Positions 48,317 through 58,800 of a stretch of DNA of 64,000 nt are shown here, piece after piece. The notes below the pieces were generated by a model, which saw nothing but the letters and a program-made list of their open reading frames with translations, was not told where the DNA came from and did not search any database. Source of the DNA: Pseudomonadota bacterium (GTDB lineage Bacteria > Pseudomonadota > Gammaproteobacteria > Burkholderiales > Burkholderiaceae_C); assembly GCA_021841865.1 (NCBI GenBank), contig JAKCDM010000001.1, positions 29,752-93,751 of the forward strand, written 5' to 3'. Each line of letters starts with the position of its first letter. The stretch's first letter is position 1. The translations under genes and the position numbers were made by a program.

Positions 48317-50078
48317 CGCGCAGGCCCGTGGTGCGGTTGAACACCAGGCGCTCGCCGGCATGGTCGCGGGCGTCGGCGACAAAGTAGCCGTGACGCTCGA
48401 ACTGGAAGGAGCTGCCGGCAGCGGCGTGCGCCAGCGACGGCTCGACCCAGGCCTGCGCCACGCGCAGGCTGCGGGGGTTGAGCGCCTGCAGGAAATCGCC
48501 CCCGCCGGCATCCGGCTGATCCTGCAGGAACAGGCGGTCGTACAGGCGCACCTCGGCGGGCTTGCCGTCGGCCGCGCCGACCCAGGTCACGACACCCTTG
48601 ACCTTCACTGCCGCCGCGCCGGGTGTTCCGCTCCGGGTATCGGGAACGACGCGCGCGTGCACCTCGCGCACGCTGCCATCGGGGTTGCTCTCGGCGCCGG
48701 TGCACTCGATCACGTAGCCGTACTTCAGTCGCACACGTCCGCCCGGGTACAGACGAAAAAAGCCCTTCGGCGGATCAAGGGCGAAATCGTCGCGCTCGAT
48801 CCACACCTTCGGGCCGAGCAGGAACTGACGCTGCCCGCGCTCGGGCTGGTGCGGATGCACCGGGGCCTGGCATGGCTCCAGGTGGCCGGCGCCGAACAGC
48901 TCGTCCCAGTTGGTCAGCAGCAGCGGCACCGGATCGAGCACGGCCATCGCGCGCGCCGCCACCGGGTCGAGGTCGTCGCGCAGCGCGCCTTCGAGCACCG
49001 AGTAGTCGATCCACGAATCCGACTTGCTCACGCCGATTCGATCGGCGAACAGGCGGATCGCCCCGGGCGTGTAGCCACGCCGGCGCAGCCCGGCGATCGT
49101 CGGCAGGCGCGGATCGTCCCAGCCGGCCACGTGGCCCTCGTCGACCAGCTGCGCCAGCTTGCGCTTGCTGGTCAGCACGCTGGACAGGTTCAGGCGCGCG
49201 AATTCGTACTGGCGCGGCAACGGGCGCTCGAGCAGGCCGAGTTCGGCCAGATGCTGCAGCAGCCAGTCGTAGAACGGGCGCTGGTCCTCGAACTCCAGGG
49301 TGCAGATGCTGTGGGTGATGCGCTCCAGCGCGTCCTCGATGGGATGCGCGAAGGTGTACATGGGGTAGATGCACCACTTGTCGCCGGTGCGGTGGTGGTG
49401 CGCGAAGCGAATGCGATACAGCGCCGGATCGCGCAGGTTCAGGTTGGGCGAGGCCATGTCGACGCGCGCTCGCAGCACCATGGACCCCTCGGCATGCTCG
49501 CCGGCGCGCATCTGCTCGAAGCGCCGCAGGCTCTCGGCGGCCGGGCGGTCGCGCCACGGGCTGTTCACGCCGGGCTGGGTCAGCGTGCCACGGTTGCGCC
49601 GCATGTCCTCCGGGCTCTGTTCGTCGACATAGGCCAGCCCCGCGTCGATCAGCGAACACGCGGCGCGCCACATGAAGTCGAAGTAGTCGCTGGCGAAGTA
49701 TTCGTGGCTGACTCCCCCGGACACCCAGTCGAAACCAAGCCAGCGCACGGCATCGCGAATGGCCTCGACGTACTCCTGGTCTTCCTTCTCGGGATTGGTG
49801 TCGTCCAGGCGCAGATGGCATACGCCACCGTAGTCGGCGGCCAGGCCGAAGTTCAGGCAGATGCTCTTGGCATGCCCGATATGCAGGTATCCGTTGGGCT
49901 CAGGCGGAAACCGGGTGCGGATTCGCGCGCTGTCGAGCGGCGCCTGCGCGAGTTGCCGCGCATCACCCGGCGTGCCGGCGAAATGCCGGCCCTCCAGGGC
50001 TTGCGAGGCGAGGTCCGCCTCGATGATCTGGCGCAGGAAATGGGAAGGCTTGGACGGTGCGGTTTCCGGTGTCGGCAT
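48306..50078 (-). CDS. glnS: glutaminyl-tRNA synthetase
   Basis: [27 protein letters not shown] (HIGH), [24 protein letters not shown] (KMSKS region), class I GlnRS. Confidence 0.96.
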   Translation of the reverse strand: MPTPETAPSKPSHFLRQIIEADLASQALEGRHFAGTPGDARQLAQAPLDSARIRTRFPPEPNGYLHIGHAKSICLNFGLAADYGGVCHLRLDDTNPEKEDQEYVEAIRDAVRWLGFDWVSGGVSHEYFASDYFDFMWRAACSLIDAGLAYVDEQSPEDMRRNRGTLTQPGVNSPWRDRPAAESLRRFEQMRAGEHAEGSMVLRARVDMASPNLNLRDPALYRIRFAHHHRTGDKWCIYPMYTFAHPIEDALERITHSICTLEFEDQRPFYDWLLQHLAELGLLERPLPRQYEFARLNLSSVLTSKRKLAQLVDEGHVAGWDDPRLPTIAGLRRRGYTPGAIRLFADRIGVSKSDSWIDYSVLEGALRDDLDPVAARAMAVLDPVPLLLTNWDELFGAGHLEPCQAPVHPHQPERGQRQFLLGPKVWIERDDFALDPPKGFFRLYPGGRVRLKYGYVIECTGAESNPDGSVREVHARVVPDTRSGTPGAAAVKVKGVVTWVGAADGKPAEVRLYDRLFLQDQPDAGGGDFLQALNPRSLRVAQAWVEPSLAHAAAGSSFQFERHGYFVADARDHAGERLVFNRTTGLRDGR

Positions 50079-50370
50079 GGCTCGAGGACTGGGCGGCGCA
50101 AGCCCCGGCGGCGCAGGCACGCGCCGCGCGGGAAAACTCCTATTGTCCGCCAAGCCTGCCCGCTTGCGCCACGCCCGCGCGCGCGCGCCGGACACGCCCC
50201 CGTCGCCGAGGCGGCTTCGATGGGCCGGCGGCGGCACCGTAGAATGGCAGCCCGCGCAGCCCGCCCCGGCGGTGCGCGATGCCTTGAGCGCTCGCGCCGC
50301 GGCGCCAACCCGATCCGTCTCACCCCGAACACCCACCGATGGCGCCGAGCGGCGCCGGGAGCGAACAGCT

Positions 50371-51093
50371 ATGGCCGGCCATTCCAAATGGGCCAACATC
50401 CAGCACCGCAAGGGCCGCCAGGACGAAAAGCGCGGCAAGGTCTGGACCAAGATCATCCGTGAAGTCACGGTCGCCGCCAAGCTCGGCGGCGGCGACGCCA
50501 ACGCCAACCCGAGGCTGCGCCTGGCGCTGGACCGCGCGCGCGAGGCCAACATGCCGGCCGACAACCTCAAGCGCGCGATCGACCGCGGCACCGGCAACCT
50601 CGAAGGGGCCCACTACGAGGAGATCCGCTACGAGGGCTACGGCCCGGGCGGAGTGGCGATGATCATCGACTGCATGACCGACAACCGCGTACGCACCGTG
50701 GCCGAGGTGCGCCACGCGCTGTCCAAGTACGGCGGCAACCTGGGCACCGAGGGCTCGGTGGCCTTCCAGTTCCGCCATTGCGGACAGTTCCTGCTGGCCC
50801 CGGGCACGCCCGAGGACAAGGTGATGGAAGCCGCGCTGGAAAGCGGCGCCGACGACGTCGCCACGCTCGACGACGGGTCCATCGAGGTGCTTTGCGAACC
50901 CGCCGATTTCGAGGCCGTGGGCGCGGGCCTGCAGGCCGCCGGGCTCAAGCCCGAGTTCGCCGAGCTGGGCATGAAGCCCAGCGTCGAGGTGGAACTGGCA
51001 GGAGCCGACGCCGAGCGCATGCAAAAACTGGTCGACGCCCTCGAGGACCTCGACGACGTGCAGCGCGTCGACCACAACGCCATCCTGCCCTGA
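50371..51093 (+). CDS. yebC: YebC/PmpR family DNA-binding regulatory protein
   Basis: [42 protein letters not shown]...[12 protein letters not shown]...[14 protein letters not shown]. Confidence 0.96.
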   Translation: MAGHSKWANIQHRKGRQDEKRGKVWTKIIREVTVAAKLGGGDANANPRLRLALDRAREANMPADNLKRAIDRGTGNLEGAHYEEIRYEGYGPGGVAMIIDCMTDNRVRTVAEVRHALSKYGGNLGTEGSVAFQFRHCGQFLLAPGTPEDKVMEAALESGADDVATLDDGSIEVLCEPADFEAVGAGLQAAGLKPEFAELGMKPSVEVELAGADAERMQKLVDALEDLDDVQRVDHNAILP

Positions 51094-51117
51094 GCCGCGG
51101 CGCTCCCATTGCCCATC

Positions 51118-52398
51118 ATGAAAATCCTGGTTATCGGCTCCGGTGGTCGCGAACATGCGCTGGCGTGGAAGCTGGCGCAATCGCCTCGTGTGAAAAGGGT
51201 GTTCGTCGCCCCGGGCAACGGCGGCACGGCCACTTCGCCGCGCCTGGAGAACCTGCCCGTCACCGACATCGAGCGCCTGGCCGACTTCTGCGTGGCCGAG
51301 GACATCCACCTCACCGTGGTCGGCCCCGAGGCCCCGCTGGCGGCCGGCGTGGTCGACCATTTCCGCATGCGCAAGCTGCGCATCTTCGGGCCCACGCGCG
51401 CGGCCGCGCGCCTGGAAAGCTCCAAGGCCTACGCCAAGGAGTTCATGCAGCGACACGGCATCCCGACCGCCGGGCACCGCACCTTCACCGACCCCGCGGC
51501 GGCGCACGCGTACATCGACGAGCGCGCCTGCGCGCTGGTGGTCAAGGCCGACGGGCTGGCCGCCGGCAAGGGCGTGGTGGTCGCCGCCACGCCCGAGCAG
51601 GCGCACGCCGCGGTCGACGACATGCTCGAGCGCAACGTGTACGGCGTGCAGCATGGCGACGACGGCGCGCGCGTGGTCATCGAGGACTTCCTCGAAGGCG
51701 AGGAAGCCAGTTTCATCGTGCTGGTCAACGGCAACCAGGTGCTGCCGCTGGCCTCCAGCCAGGACCACAAGCGACTGCGCGACGGCGACCAGGGCCCCAA
51801 CACCGGCGGCATGGGGGCCTACTCGCCGGCTCCGGTGGTCACTCCCGAAGTGCACGCCAGGGTCATGCGCGAGATCATCGTGCCCACCGTGCAGGGCATG
51901 GCCGCCGACGGCCACCCCTACAGCGGCTTCCTGTACGCCGGACTGATGATCGACCGCCAGGGCCATGCGCGCACGCTGGAATTCAACTGCCGGCTCGGCG
52001 ACCCCGAGACCCAGCCCATCCTGATGCGCCTGAAAAGCGACCTCGTTCACGTGCTCGACGCGGCCATCGACTCGCGACTCGACGGGCTCGAACTGCAATG
52101 GGACCGGCGCACCGCGCTGGCCGTGGTCATGGCCGCGCCCGGCTACCCGGAGGCGCCCGAGCTCGGCGGCGAGATCCAGGGCATCCCGGAGCCCGCCGAG
52201 GACCTGCAGACCTTCCATGCCGGCACCCGGCTGGACGGCAGCGTGCTGCGCACATCCGGCGGACGCGTGCTGGCGGTGACCGCGCTGGGAGATTCGCTGC
52301 GCATGGCGCAGGCCCGCGCCTACAGCGGCGTGCGCCAGATCCGATTCGAGGGCATGCAGTTCCGCCAGGACATCGGCTGGCGGGCCCTCAAGCGCTGA
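51118..52398 (+). CDS. purD: phosphoribosylamine--glycine ligase
   Basis: MKILVIGSGGREHALAWKLAQSP...VVGPEAPLAAGVVDHF...KADGLAAGKGVVVA...NTGGMGAYSPAPVVTPE...EFNCRLGDPETQ. Confidence 0.97.
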   Translation: MKILVIGSGGREHALAWKLAQSPRVKRVFVAPGNGGTATSPRLENLPVTDIERLADFCVAEDIHLTVVGPEAPLAAGVVDHFRMRKLRIFGPTRAAARLESSKAYAKEFMQRHGIPTAGHRTFTDPAAAHAYIDERACALVVKADGLAAGKGVVVAATPEQAHAAVDDMLERNVYGVQHGDDGARVVIEDFLEGEEASFIVLVNGNQVLPLASSQDHKRLRDGDQGPNTGGMGAYSPAPVVTPEVHARVMREIIVPTVQGMAADGHPYSGFLYAGLMIDRQGHARTLEFNCRLGDPETQPILMRLKSDLVHVLDAAIDSRLDGLELQWDRRTALAVVMAAPGYPEAPELGGEIQGIPEPAEDLQTFHAGTRLDGSVLRTSGGRVLAVTALGDSLRMAQARAYSGVRQIRFEGMQFRQDIGWRALKR

Positions 52399-52423
52399 GC
52401 CCGGGCTTGCGGGCCGCGCCGGC

Positions 52424-53677
52424 TCACACCACGCCGTCGCGGCGCAGGCGCTCGATGGCGGCGGTGTCGAGACCCAGCTCGGCGAGCACCTGTTCGGTGT
52501 GCGCGCCCAGCGCCGGGCCCAGCCAGCGCGTGGCGCCCGGAGTGCGCTCCAGCCTCGGCACCACCCCGGGCAGGTCGACCGGAGTGCCGTCGTCGAGCTG
52601 GTGACGCTCGATCATGCCGCGCGCGCGGAACTGCTCGTCGCCGCAGATGTCGGCAATGCTGTAGATGCGGCTGGCCGGCACGGCGGCCGCGCGCATCGCC
52701 AGCACCACCTCGGCGGCATCGCGCCGGCCCACCCAGTCCTGGATCGCCTGGTCGATCTCGGCCGCGGCGCGGATGCGCCCGGGGTTGCGCGCCAGGTCCT
52801 CGCGCAAGGCCATGTCGTCGCGCCCGATGGCTCGCATCAGGCGCGCGAAGATGGCGTCTCCGTTGCCCGAGATCTGCACCCATTCGCCGCCCGCGCTGCG
52901 ATAGACGTTGGACGGCACGATGCCGGCGATGGAGCTGCCGCAGCGCTCGCGCACCGTGCCGCCCACGCTGTACTCCATCAGCGTGCTTTCCATCATGTTG
53001 AACACGGCCTCGGTCAGCGCGACGTCGACCACCTGGCCCTGGCCGCCGCTCGCACCGTCGAAGCGCCCGCCGGTGGCGTCGCGATGTCGCAGCGCGACCA
53101 GCGCGCCCATCGCTGCGTGCAGCGCGGCGATCGAGTCGCCCAGCGACAGATTGGCGCGCATCGGCGGATGCGCCGGGTCGCCGGTGACGTAGCGCATGCC
53201 GCCCATCGACTCGGCGATTGCGCCGAAGCCCGGCTGCGAGCGCAGCGGCCCGCTCTGCCCGAAGCCCGAGATACGCACCATGACCAGCGACGGATTGACC
53301 TCGCGCAGCTGCTCCCAGCCCAGGCCGAGCTTCTCGAGCGCGCCCGGGCGCATGTTCTCGACCAGCACGTCGCACGAGCGCACCAGGCGCAGCACGATGT
53401 CGCGTCCGGCGTCGGACTTGAGGTCCAGCGTGATGCAGCGCTTGTTGCGCGCCTGCGCGGCCCACCACAGCGAGGTTCCGCGGTGCAGCTGGCGCCATGT
53501 GCGCAGCGGATCTCCGCCGGGCTCGCCATCGCGCGCCGGCGGCTCGACCTTGATCACGTCGGCGCCGAACTCGCCCAGCAGGCGCGTGGCGAACGGCCCG
53601 GCGATCAGGCTGCCGAGCTCGAGCACGCGCAGATCGCGCAGCGCACCCGGCGAGGCGGGCTCGGAGGTGGGGTTCAT
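52424..53677 (-). CDS. CaiB/BaiF CoA transferase family protein
   Basis: LRDLRVLELGSLIAGPFATRLLGEFGADVIKVEPPARDGEPGGDPLRTW...NKRCITLDLKSDAGRDIVLRLVRSCDVLVENMRPGALEKLGLG. Confidence 0.94.
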   Translation of the reverse strand: MNPTSEPASPGALRDLRVLELGSLIAGPFATRLLGEFGADVIKVEPPARDGEPGGDPLRTWRQLHRGTSLWWAAQARNKRCITLDLKSDAGRDIVLRLVRSCDVLVENMRPGALEKLGLGWEQLREVNPSLVMVRISGFGQSGPLRSQPGFGAIAESMGGMRYVTGDPAHPPMRANLSLGDSIAALHAAMGALVALRHRDATGGRFDGASGGQGQVVDVALTEAVFNMMESTLMEYSVGGTVRERCGSSIAGIVPSNVYRSAGGEWVQISGNGDAIFARLMRAIGRDDMALREDLARNPGRIRAAAEIDQAIQDWVGRRDAAEVVLAMRAAAVPASRIYSIADICGDEQFRARGMIERHQLDDGTPVDLPGVVPRLERTPGATRWLGPALGAHTEQVLAELGLDTAAIERLRRDGVV

Positions 53678-53772
53678 CGTGGGATCGGGCATGCCGGCAT
53701 TGCACCACACCCCGGACCGCAGCGCGTTGGCGAGCAGCCTCGCCGCGAAGGGCAGCGGCCACGCCGGGCGCA

Positions 53773-53798
53773 AAAAAACCCGGGGGTCGCCCCCCGGG
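53773..53798 (-). terminator. intrinsic terminator downstream of the MctP-like gene
   Basis: Minus strand CCCGGGGG-CGA-CCCCCGGG-TTTTTTT. Confidence 0.85.
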
Positions 53799-53816
53799 TC
53801 GCGCGTGACGGACGGC

Positions 53817-53843
53817 GAGGCCGTCAGCCGGCGTAGTCGGCCG
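53817..53843. repeat. 27-bp direct repeat, copy A (3' end of MctP-like gene)
   Basis: gaggccgtcagccggcgtagtcggccg, identical to 55801-55827. Confidence 0.9.
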
Positions 53844-55365
53844 CGGTGGTCGCGTCCTGGTCGTTGGCCATGCCCAGCACGCGGATCAACACCGTGGCGA
53901 CGACCGCCACCACGATGTTCAGGATCACCGCGTACAACCCGATGTACGCCGGGATCACCTGCCCCGCGATATGCAGCGCGTACGCCGACTTGTGGAAGCC
54001 GCTCAGCGACGCCGCCCACACCCCCCATGCCAGCCCGGCCGCCCAGCCCAGCAGCAGCGCCTTGGGGTCGAACCAGCGGGTGTAGATGCCCGAGACGATC
54101 GCCGGCAGGGTCTGCAGCACCAGGATGCCGCCCAGCAGCTGCAGCTGGATGGCGTAGGTCAGCGGCAGGAACACGATGAACAGCAGCGCGCCGAACTTGA
54201 CCACCAGCGACACCAGCTTGGCCATGTCGGTTTCCTGGCTGACCGAGCATTGCGGGTTGATGAACGCCTTGTAGATGTTGCGCGTGAACAGGTTGGCCGC
54301 GGCGATCGACATGATGGCCGCCGGCACCAGCGCGCCGATGGCCACGGCGGCGAAGCCCACGCCGACGAACCACGACGGGAAGTAGTGCAGCAGCAGCCCA
54401 GGCATCGCGAACTGCGGGCCATACTGCTTGAAGTACGGCGCCAGGTCGGGGAACTTGTTGATGCCGCCGGCGTAGGCCATGTAGCCCAGCAGGGAGATCA
54501 GCCCGAGCATCAGCGAGTAGGCCGGCAGCCAGACCCAGTTGCGCCGCAGCGTGTTGGGCCCCTTGGCGGCCAGCACCGCGGTGGTCGCATGGGGGTACAG
54601 CATCAGCGCCAACGCCGAGCCGAAGGCCAGCGTGGCGTAGAAGGACTGCAGGCCCCAGTTGCCGTCCTTGACCGGCGGCAGCAGCAGGTGGGCCTTCGGG
54701 ATGTGCGCGAAGATCGCACCCATGCCGCCCAGCTTCGCCGGCAGCACGACGACCATCGCGATCACCGTGATGTAGACCAGCAGGTCCTTGACCACCGCGA
54801 TCGATGCCGGCGCGCGCAAGCCGCTGGTGTAGGTGAACGCGGCCAGGATCACGAAGGCGATGATCAGCGGCAGGTCGCCGACCAGGCCATGCCCGGCCGG
54901 GAAGCCCAGGCCGCCGATGACCACCTGGATGCCGACCAGCTGCAGCGCGATGTACGGCATGGTGGCGACGATGCCGGTGACCGCGATGGCCAGCGCCAGA
55001 ATCGGACTGCCGTAGCGTCCGGCGACGAAGTCGGACGCGGTGATGTAGTTGTGCTTGTGCGCGACGACCCACAGCCTTGGCAGCAGCGCGAACACCAGCG
55101 GATAGACGACGACCGTGTACGGCACCGCGAAGAAGCCCAGCGCGCCTGCGCCGAACACCAGCGCGGGAACCGCGACGAAGGTGTAGGCGGTATACAGGTC
55201 GCCGCCGATCAGGAACCAGGTGATCCAGCTGCCGAAGCGCCGTCCGCCGAGGCCCCACTCGTGCAGGTGGCTCATGTCGCCCTTGCGCCAATGCGCGGAC
55301 ACGAAGCCCAGCACCGTGATGAGCAGGAACAGGAAAACGAAAACCGAGGTGGCAACGATGTTCAT
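53824..55365 (-). CDS. sodium:solute symporter family (MctP-like monocarboxylate uptake)
   Basis: ITWFLIGGDLYTAYTFVAVPALVFGAGALGFFAVPYTVVVYPLVF...YITASDFVAGRYGSPILALAIAVTGIVATMPYIALQLVGI; preceded by DUF3311. Confidence 0.88.
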   Translation of the reverse strand: MNIVATSVFVFLFLLITVLGFVSAHWRKGDMSHLHEWGLGGRRFGSWITWFLIGGDLYTAYTFVAVPALVFGAGALGFFAVPYTVVVYPLVFALLPRLWVVAHKHNYITASDFVAGRYGSPILALAIAVTGIVATMPYIALQLVGIQVVIGGLGFPAGHGLVGDLPLIIAFVILAAFTYTSGLRAPASIAVVKDLLVYITVIAMVVVLPAKLGGMGAIFAHIPKAHLLLPPVKDGNWGLQSFYATLAFGSALALMLYPHATTAVLAAKGPNTLRRNWVWLPAYSLMLGLISLLGYMAYAGGINKFPDLAPYFKQYGPQFAMPGLLLHYFPSWFVGVGFAAVAIGALVPAAIMSIAAANLFTRNIYKAFINPQCSVSQETDMAKLVSLVVKFGALLFIVFLPLTYAIQLQLLGGILVLQTLPAIVSGIYTRWFDPKALLLGWAAGLAWGVWAASLSGFHKSAYALHIAGQVIPAYIGLYAVILNIVVAVVATVLIRVLGMANDQDATTAADYAG

Positions 55366-55369
55366 CGCA

Positions 55370-55588
55370 TCAATCTCCGCTTCCCGACGACACCATCTTG
55401 TAGACGATGCCGATGAACAGGCTCGACAGCGGCACCCACAGCAGCTGCCACCAGTAGAAGAACGGCATGCCGAACAGCTCGGGCTGATCGGTGTTGAACC
55501 AGGGCACGGCAAGTACGGCCACGCAGGGGATCGCCAGCAGGATGACTGCCAGCGGGCCCAGCTTGCGTGCCGGAGCACGATCGGACAT
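55370..55588 (-). CDS. DUF3311 domain-containing small membrane protein
   Basis: LGPLAVILLAIPCVAVLAVPWFNTDQPELFGMPFFYWWQLLWVPLSSLFIGIVYKMV: DUF3311 pattern, paired with SSS symporter. Confidence 0.88.
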   Translation of the reverse strand: MSDRAPARKLGPLAVILLAIPCVAVLAVPWFNTDQPELFGMPFFYWWQLLWVPLSSLFIGIVYKMVSSGSGD

Positions 55589-55800
55589 GAGGGCTTCTCC
55601 GAGAAGGGTGGAAATCGATGTCGGGGGCCACGAACCGCGGCCTTCAGGGCTGCGGCATCTGGCCAGCTGCCCGCCCGGGGTACGGAAGGGGCCGGATTAT
55701 TGCGCAAAATGTAGCTTCCGGTTGCGTGATTCGCCAATCCAGAGCAACCCCTATGCACCAAGCGAGGGCCGCCCCTCCCGGGCTGCGCGTGGCGGCGGAC

Positions 55801-55827
55801 GAGGCCGTCAGCCGGCGTAGTCGGCCG
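55801..55827. repeat. 27-bp direct repeat, copy B (orphan, between hrpA stop and DUF3311 promoter)
   Basis: gaggccgtcagccggcgtagtcggccg, identical to 53817-53843. Confidence 0.9.
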
Positions 55828-55841
55828 ACATCAATTTCTCG

Positions 55842-58800
55842 TCATCCGCGCCATTGGCTCCACGCCTTCTCGATGCGCTTGATCGACACCGGAGCCGGCG
55901 TGCGCAGTTCCTGCGCGAACAGCGCCACCCGCAACTCCTCGATCATCCAGCGCAGTTCCTCCAGGCGCGCGTCGGTCGGCCCGCCGGGCGCCTGCTGACG
56001 CAGCGCCTGCATCTCGCGCCGCAGGCGTGCCAGCAGCGGGGCCATGTCGGCCTGGCGCTGCGCGTCGCGCGCCGGGTCGGCGCGGAATTTGTCCAGGCGC
56101 ATCTGCACGGCCTTCAGGTAGCGCGGCAGGTGCGCGCGGCGCGCCGCGGGCAGGTCGAGCATGAACCTCCTGGGCACCAGCTCCTGCAATTGCTGGGTGA
56201 TGTCGGCGTGCAGCGCGGCCTGGGCCCTGAACCCGGCGAGCTTCTTCGCCGCAGCGCTCCACTCGGCCAGGATCGTGGCGGCCTGGCGCCCCATTTCCTG
56301 CGCCAGCAATTGCAGGCGCGCGCGACCCTCGGCGAGGCGTCGCGCGAAGGCCTCGGCATCGCTCGGCAATGGTTCGCCGAGAAAAGCCAGCTCCAGCGCC
56401 GCATCCAGGATCTGCCTGCGCAACTCGTCGGCCGAGCCCAGCGGCATGTAGGCGAAGCTGGCCTGCTGCAGTCCCGGCAGGTTCTTCTCCGCGGCCTTGA
56501 GGGGTTCGCGCAGTTGCAGCGCGAACAGGCGACGCAGGCCTGCGCGATGCGCGAGCGCGGCCGCCTCCGGCGTGTCGAACACGTCGAGCTCGACCGCGTC
56601 GTCCCGGTCGACCAGCGCCGGAAAACCGACCAGGGTCGCCTGGCCTCGGCGAATCTCCAGCAATTCCGGCAAGGTGCCGAAGCTCCACTGCGTGTAGCGT
56701 GCGACCGGGGCGGCCGCGGCGACTGCCGCCGCTGCGGCGGCGGGAACGGGTCGCGCCGAGCCGTCCAGTGGCTGCTGCGCCTGGGCGCGCGCATGCGCTG
56801 CCGCCGGCTGCGTGCGCGCAGCGACCTGGAAGGCTTCTCGCGCGGCACTGCCCAGCTCGGCGCGCAGGCGCGCCAGGTTGCGCCCCATGCCCAGCTGGCG
56901 CCCCTGCGCGTCGACCACGCGGATGTTGAACAGCAGATGCACGTCCAGCGCATCGGGACGGAACTGGTCGGGCAGCACATCGAGCCCGGTGGTGTCACGC
57001 ACCCGCTCGCGCAGCGCGTCGACCAGCGGCGACTGCGCATAGCGCGCCGGCTCGCAGAGTTCCTTCGCGAAACGCTGCGCGGTCGCCGGCAAAGGCACGA
57101 GTCGCGAGCGCTGGCGCTGCGGCAAGGTCTTGAGCAGCGCGGCGATCTTGTCGCCGAGCATGCCCGGCACGAGCCACTCCAGACGCTGCTCGGGCAACTG
57201 GTTCAATGCCTCCAGCGGCAACTGCACGGTGACGCCATCGCGCGTGCCGCCGGGGTCGAAGCTGTAGCTCAACGGCAGCTCCAGCCCGGCCGCGCGCAGC
57301 CGGGTCGGGAAGGCCTCGGTGGTGATGCCGGCGGCCTCGTGGCGCATCAATTCCTCGCGCTCGAGGAACAGCAGGCGCGGCTCCTGCGCCTGTGCCTTGC
57401 GATACCAGGCATCGAAGCTCGAGCCGCTGTGGACCTCCGGCGGCACGAATCGCTGGTAGAAGGCTTCGATCAGCGCATCGTCGACCAGCAGATCGCGCCT
57501 GCGCGAACGCTCCTCGAGCTGCTCGATCTGCGCCACGAGCTTGCGGTTGTGGGCGAGGAAGGGCCAGCGCGCATCCCATTCGCCACCCACCAGCGCGTGG
57601 CGGATGAAAAGCTCGCGCGCGAGCACCGGATCGACCCGGCCGTAATCCACGCGGCGCTGGTTGTAGATGACCAGGCCATAGAGCGTGGCGCGCTCGAAGG
57701 CGCTGACCTGCGCCGGCTTTTTCTCCCAGTGCGGGTCGTGCAGCGTGCGCGCCAGCAGGTGCGAGCCCACGCGCTCGATCCACTGCGGCTCGATGCGCGC
57801 GACCTGGCGCGCGTACAGGCGCGTGGTCTGCACCAGCTCGGCCGCCATGATCCAGCGTCCGGCCTTGCGCCCCAGCGGCGACGCGGGATGGATCAGGAAG
57901 CGGATCCCGCGCGCGCCCAGGTAATGCGGGCCGTCGTCGGCCTTGCAGCCGATATTGCCGAGCAACCCTGCGAGCAGGCTCAGGTGCAATTGTTCGTCGC
58001 TCGCTGGCGCCGTGTTGAGCTTCCAGCCGTGTTCGGCCACCAGGGTGTGCAGCTGGGAGTGCACGTCGTGCCACTCGCGCATTCGCAGCGGCGACAGGAA
58101 CTCCGCGCGCAACTGCTCGTGCAGCTTGCGATGCGACTTCTTGTGCGCCACCAGCTCGTGATAGTGCGCCCACAGCTTGAGCCACCCGGCGAGCTCGGAA
58201 CTGCCTTCGACAAAGCGCCGATGCGCCGTGTCGGCGGCCTCCTGGCGGTCGGCCGGACGCTCGCGCGGATCCTGCACCGCAAGCGCCGCGGCGATCACCA
58301 GCACCTCGGCCAGCGCCTGCTGGCGCCGTGCCTCGAGGATCATGCGCCCGAGCCGCGGGTCGAGCGGCAGCACGGCGAGCTGGCGCCCGAGCTCGGTGAG
58401 CCGGTTGTGCTCGTCGACCGCGCCGAGCTCGGCGAGCAGCTGGTAGCCGTCGGCGATCGCCTTGCGCTGCGGCGGGTCGATGAACGCGAACTCCTCCACC
58501 GCCTGCAGGCCCAGCGACTGCATGCGCAGGATCACCGCGGCCAGCGACGAGCGCAGGATCTCGGGGTCGGTGAAGCGCGCGCGCGCCTGGAAGTCGGCCT
58601 CGTCGTACAGCCGGATGCAGATTCCGTCGGCCACGCGCCCGCAACGCCCGGCGCGCTGGTTGGCCGCGGCCTGGCTGATCGCCTCGACCTGCAGCTGTTC
58701 GACCTTCTGGCGAAAGCTGTAGCGCTTGACCCGCGCCAGTCCGGAGTCGATCACGTAGCGGATGCCCGGCACGGTCAGCGAGGTCTCCGCGACGTTGGTC

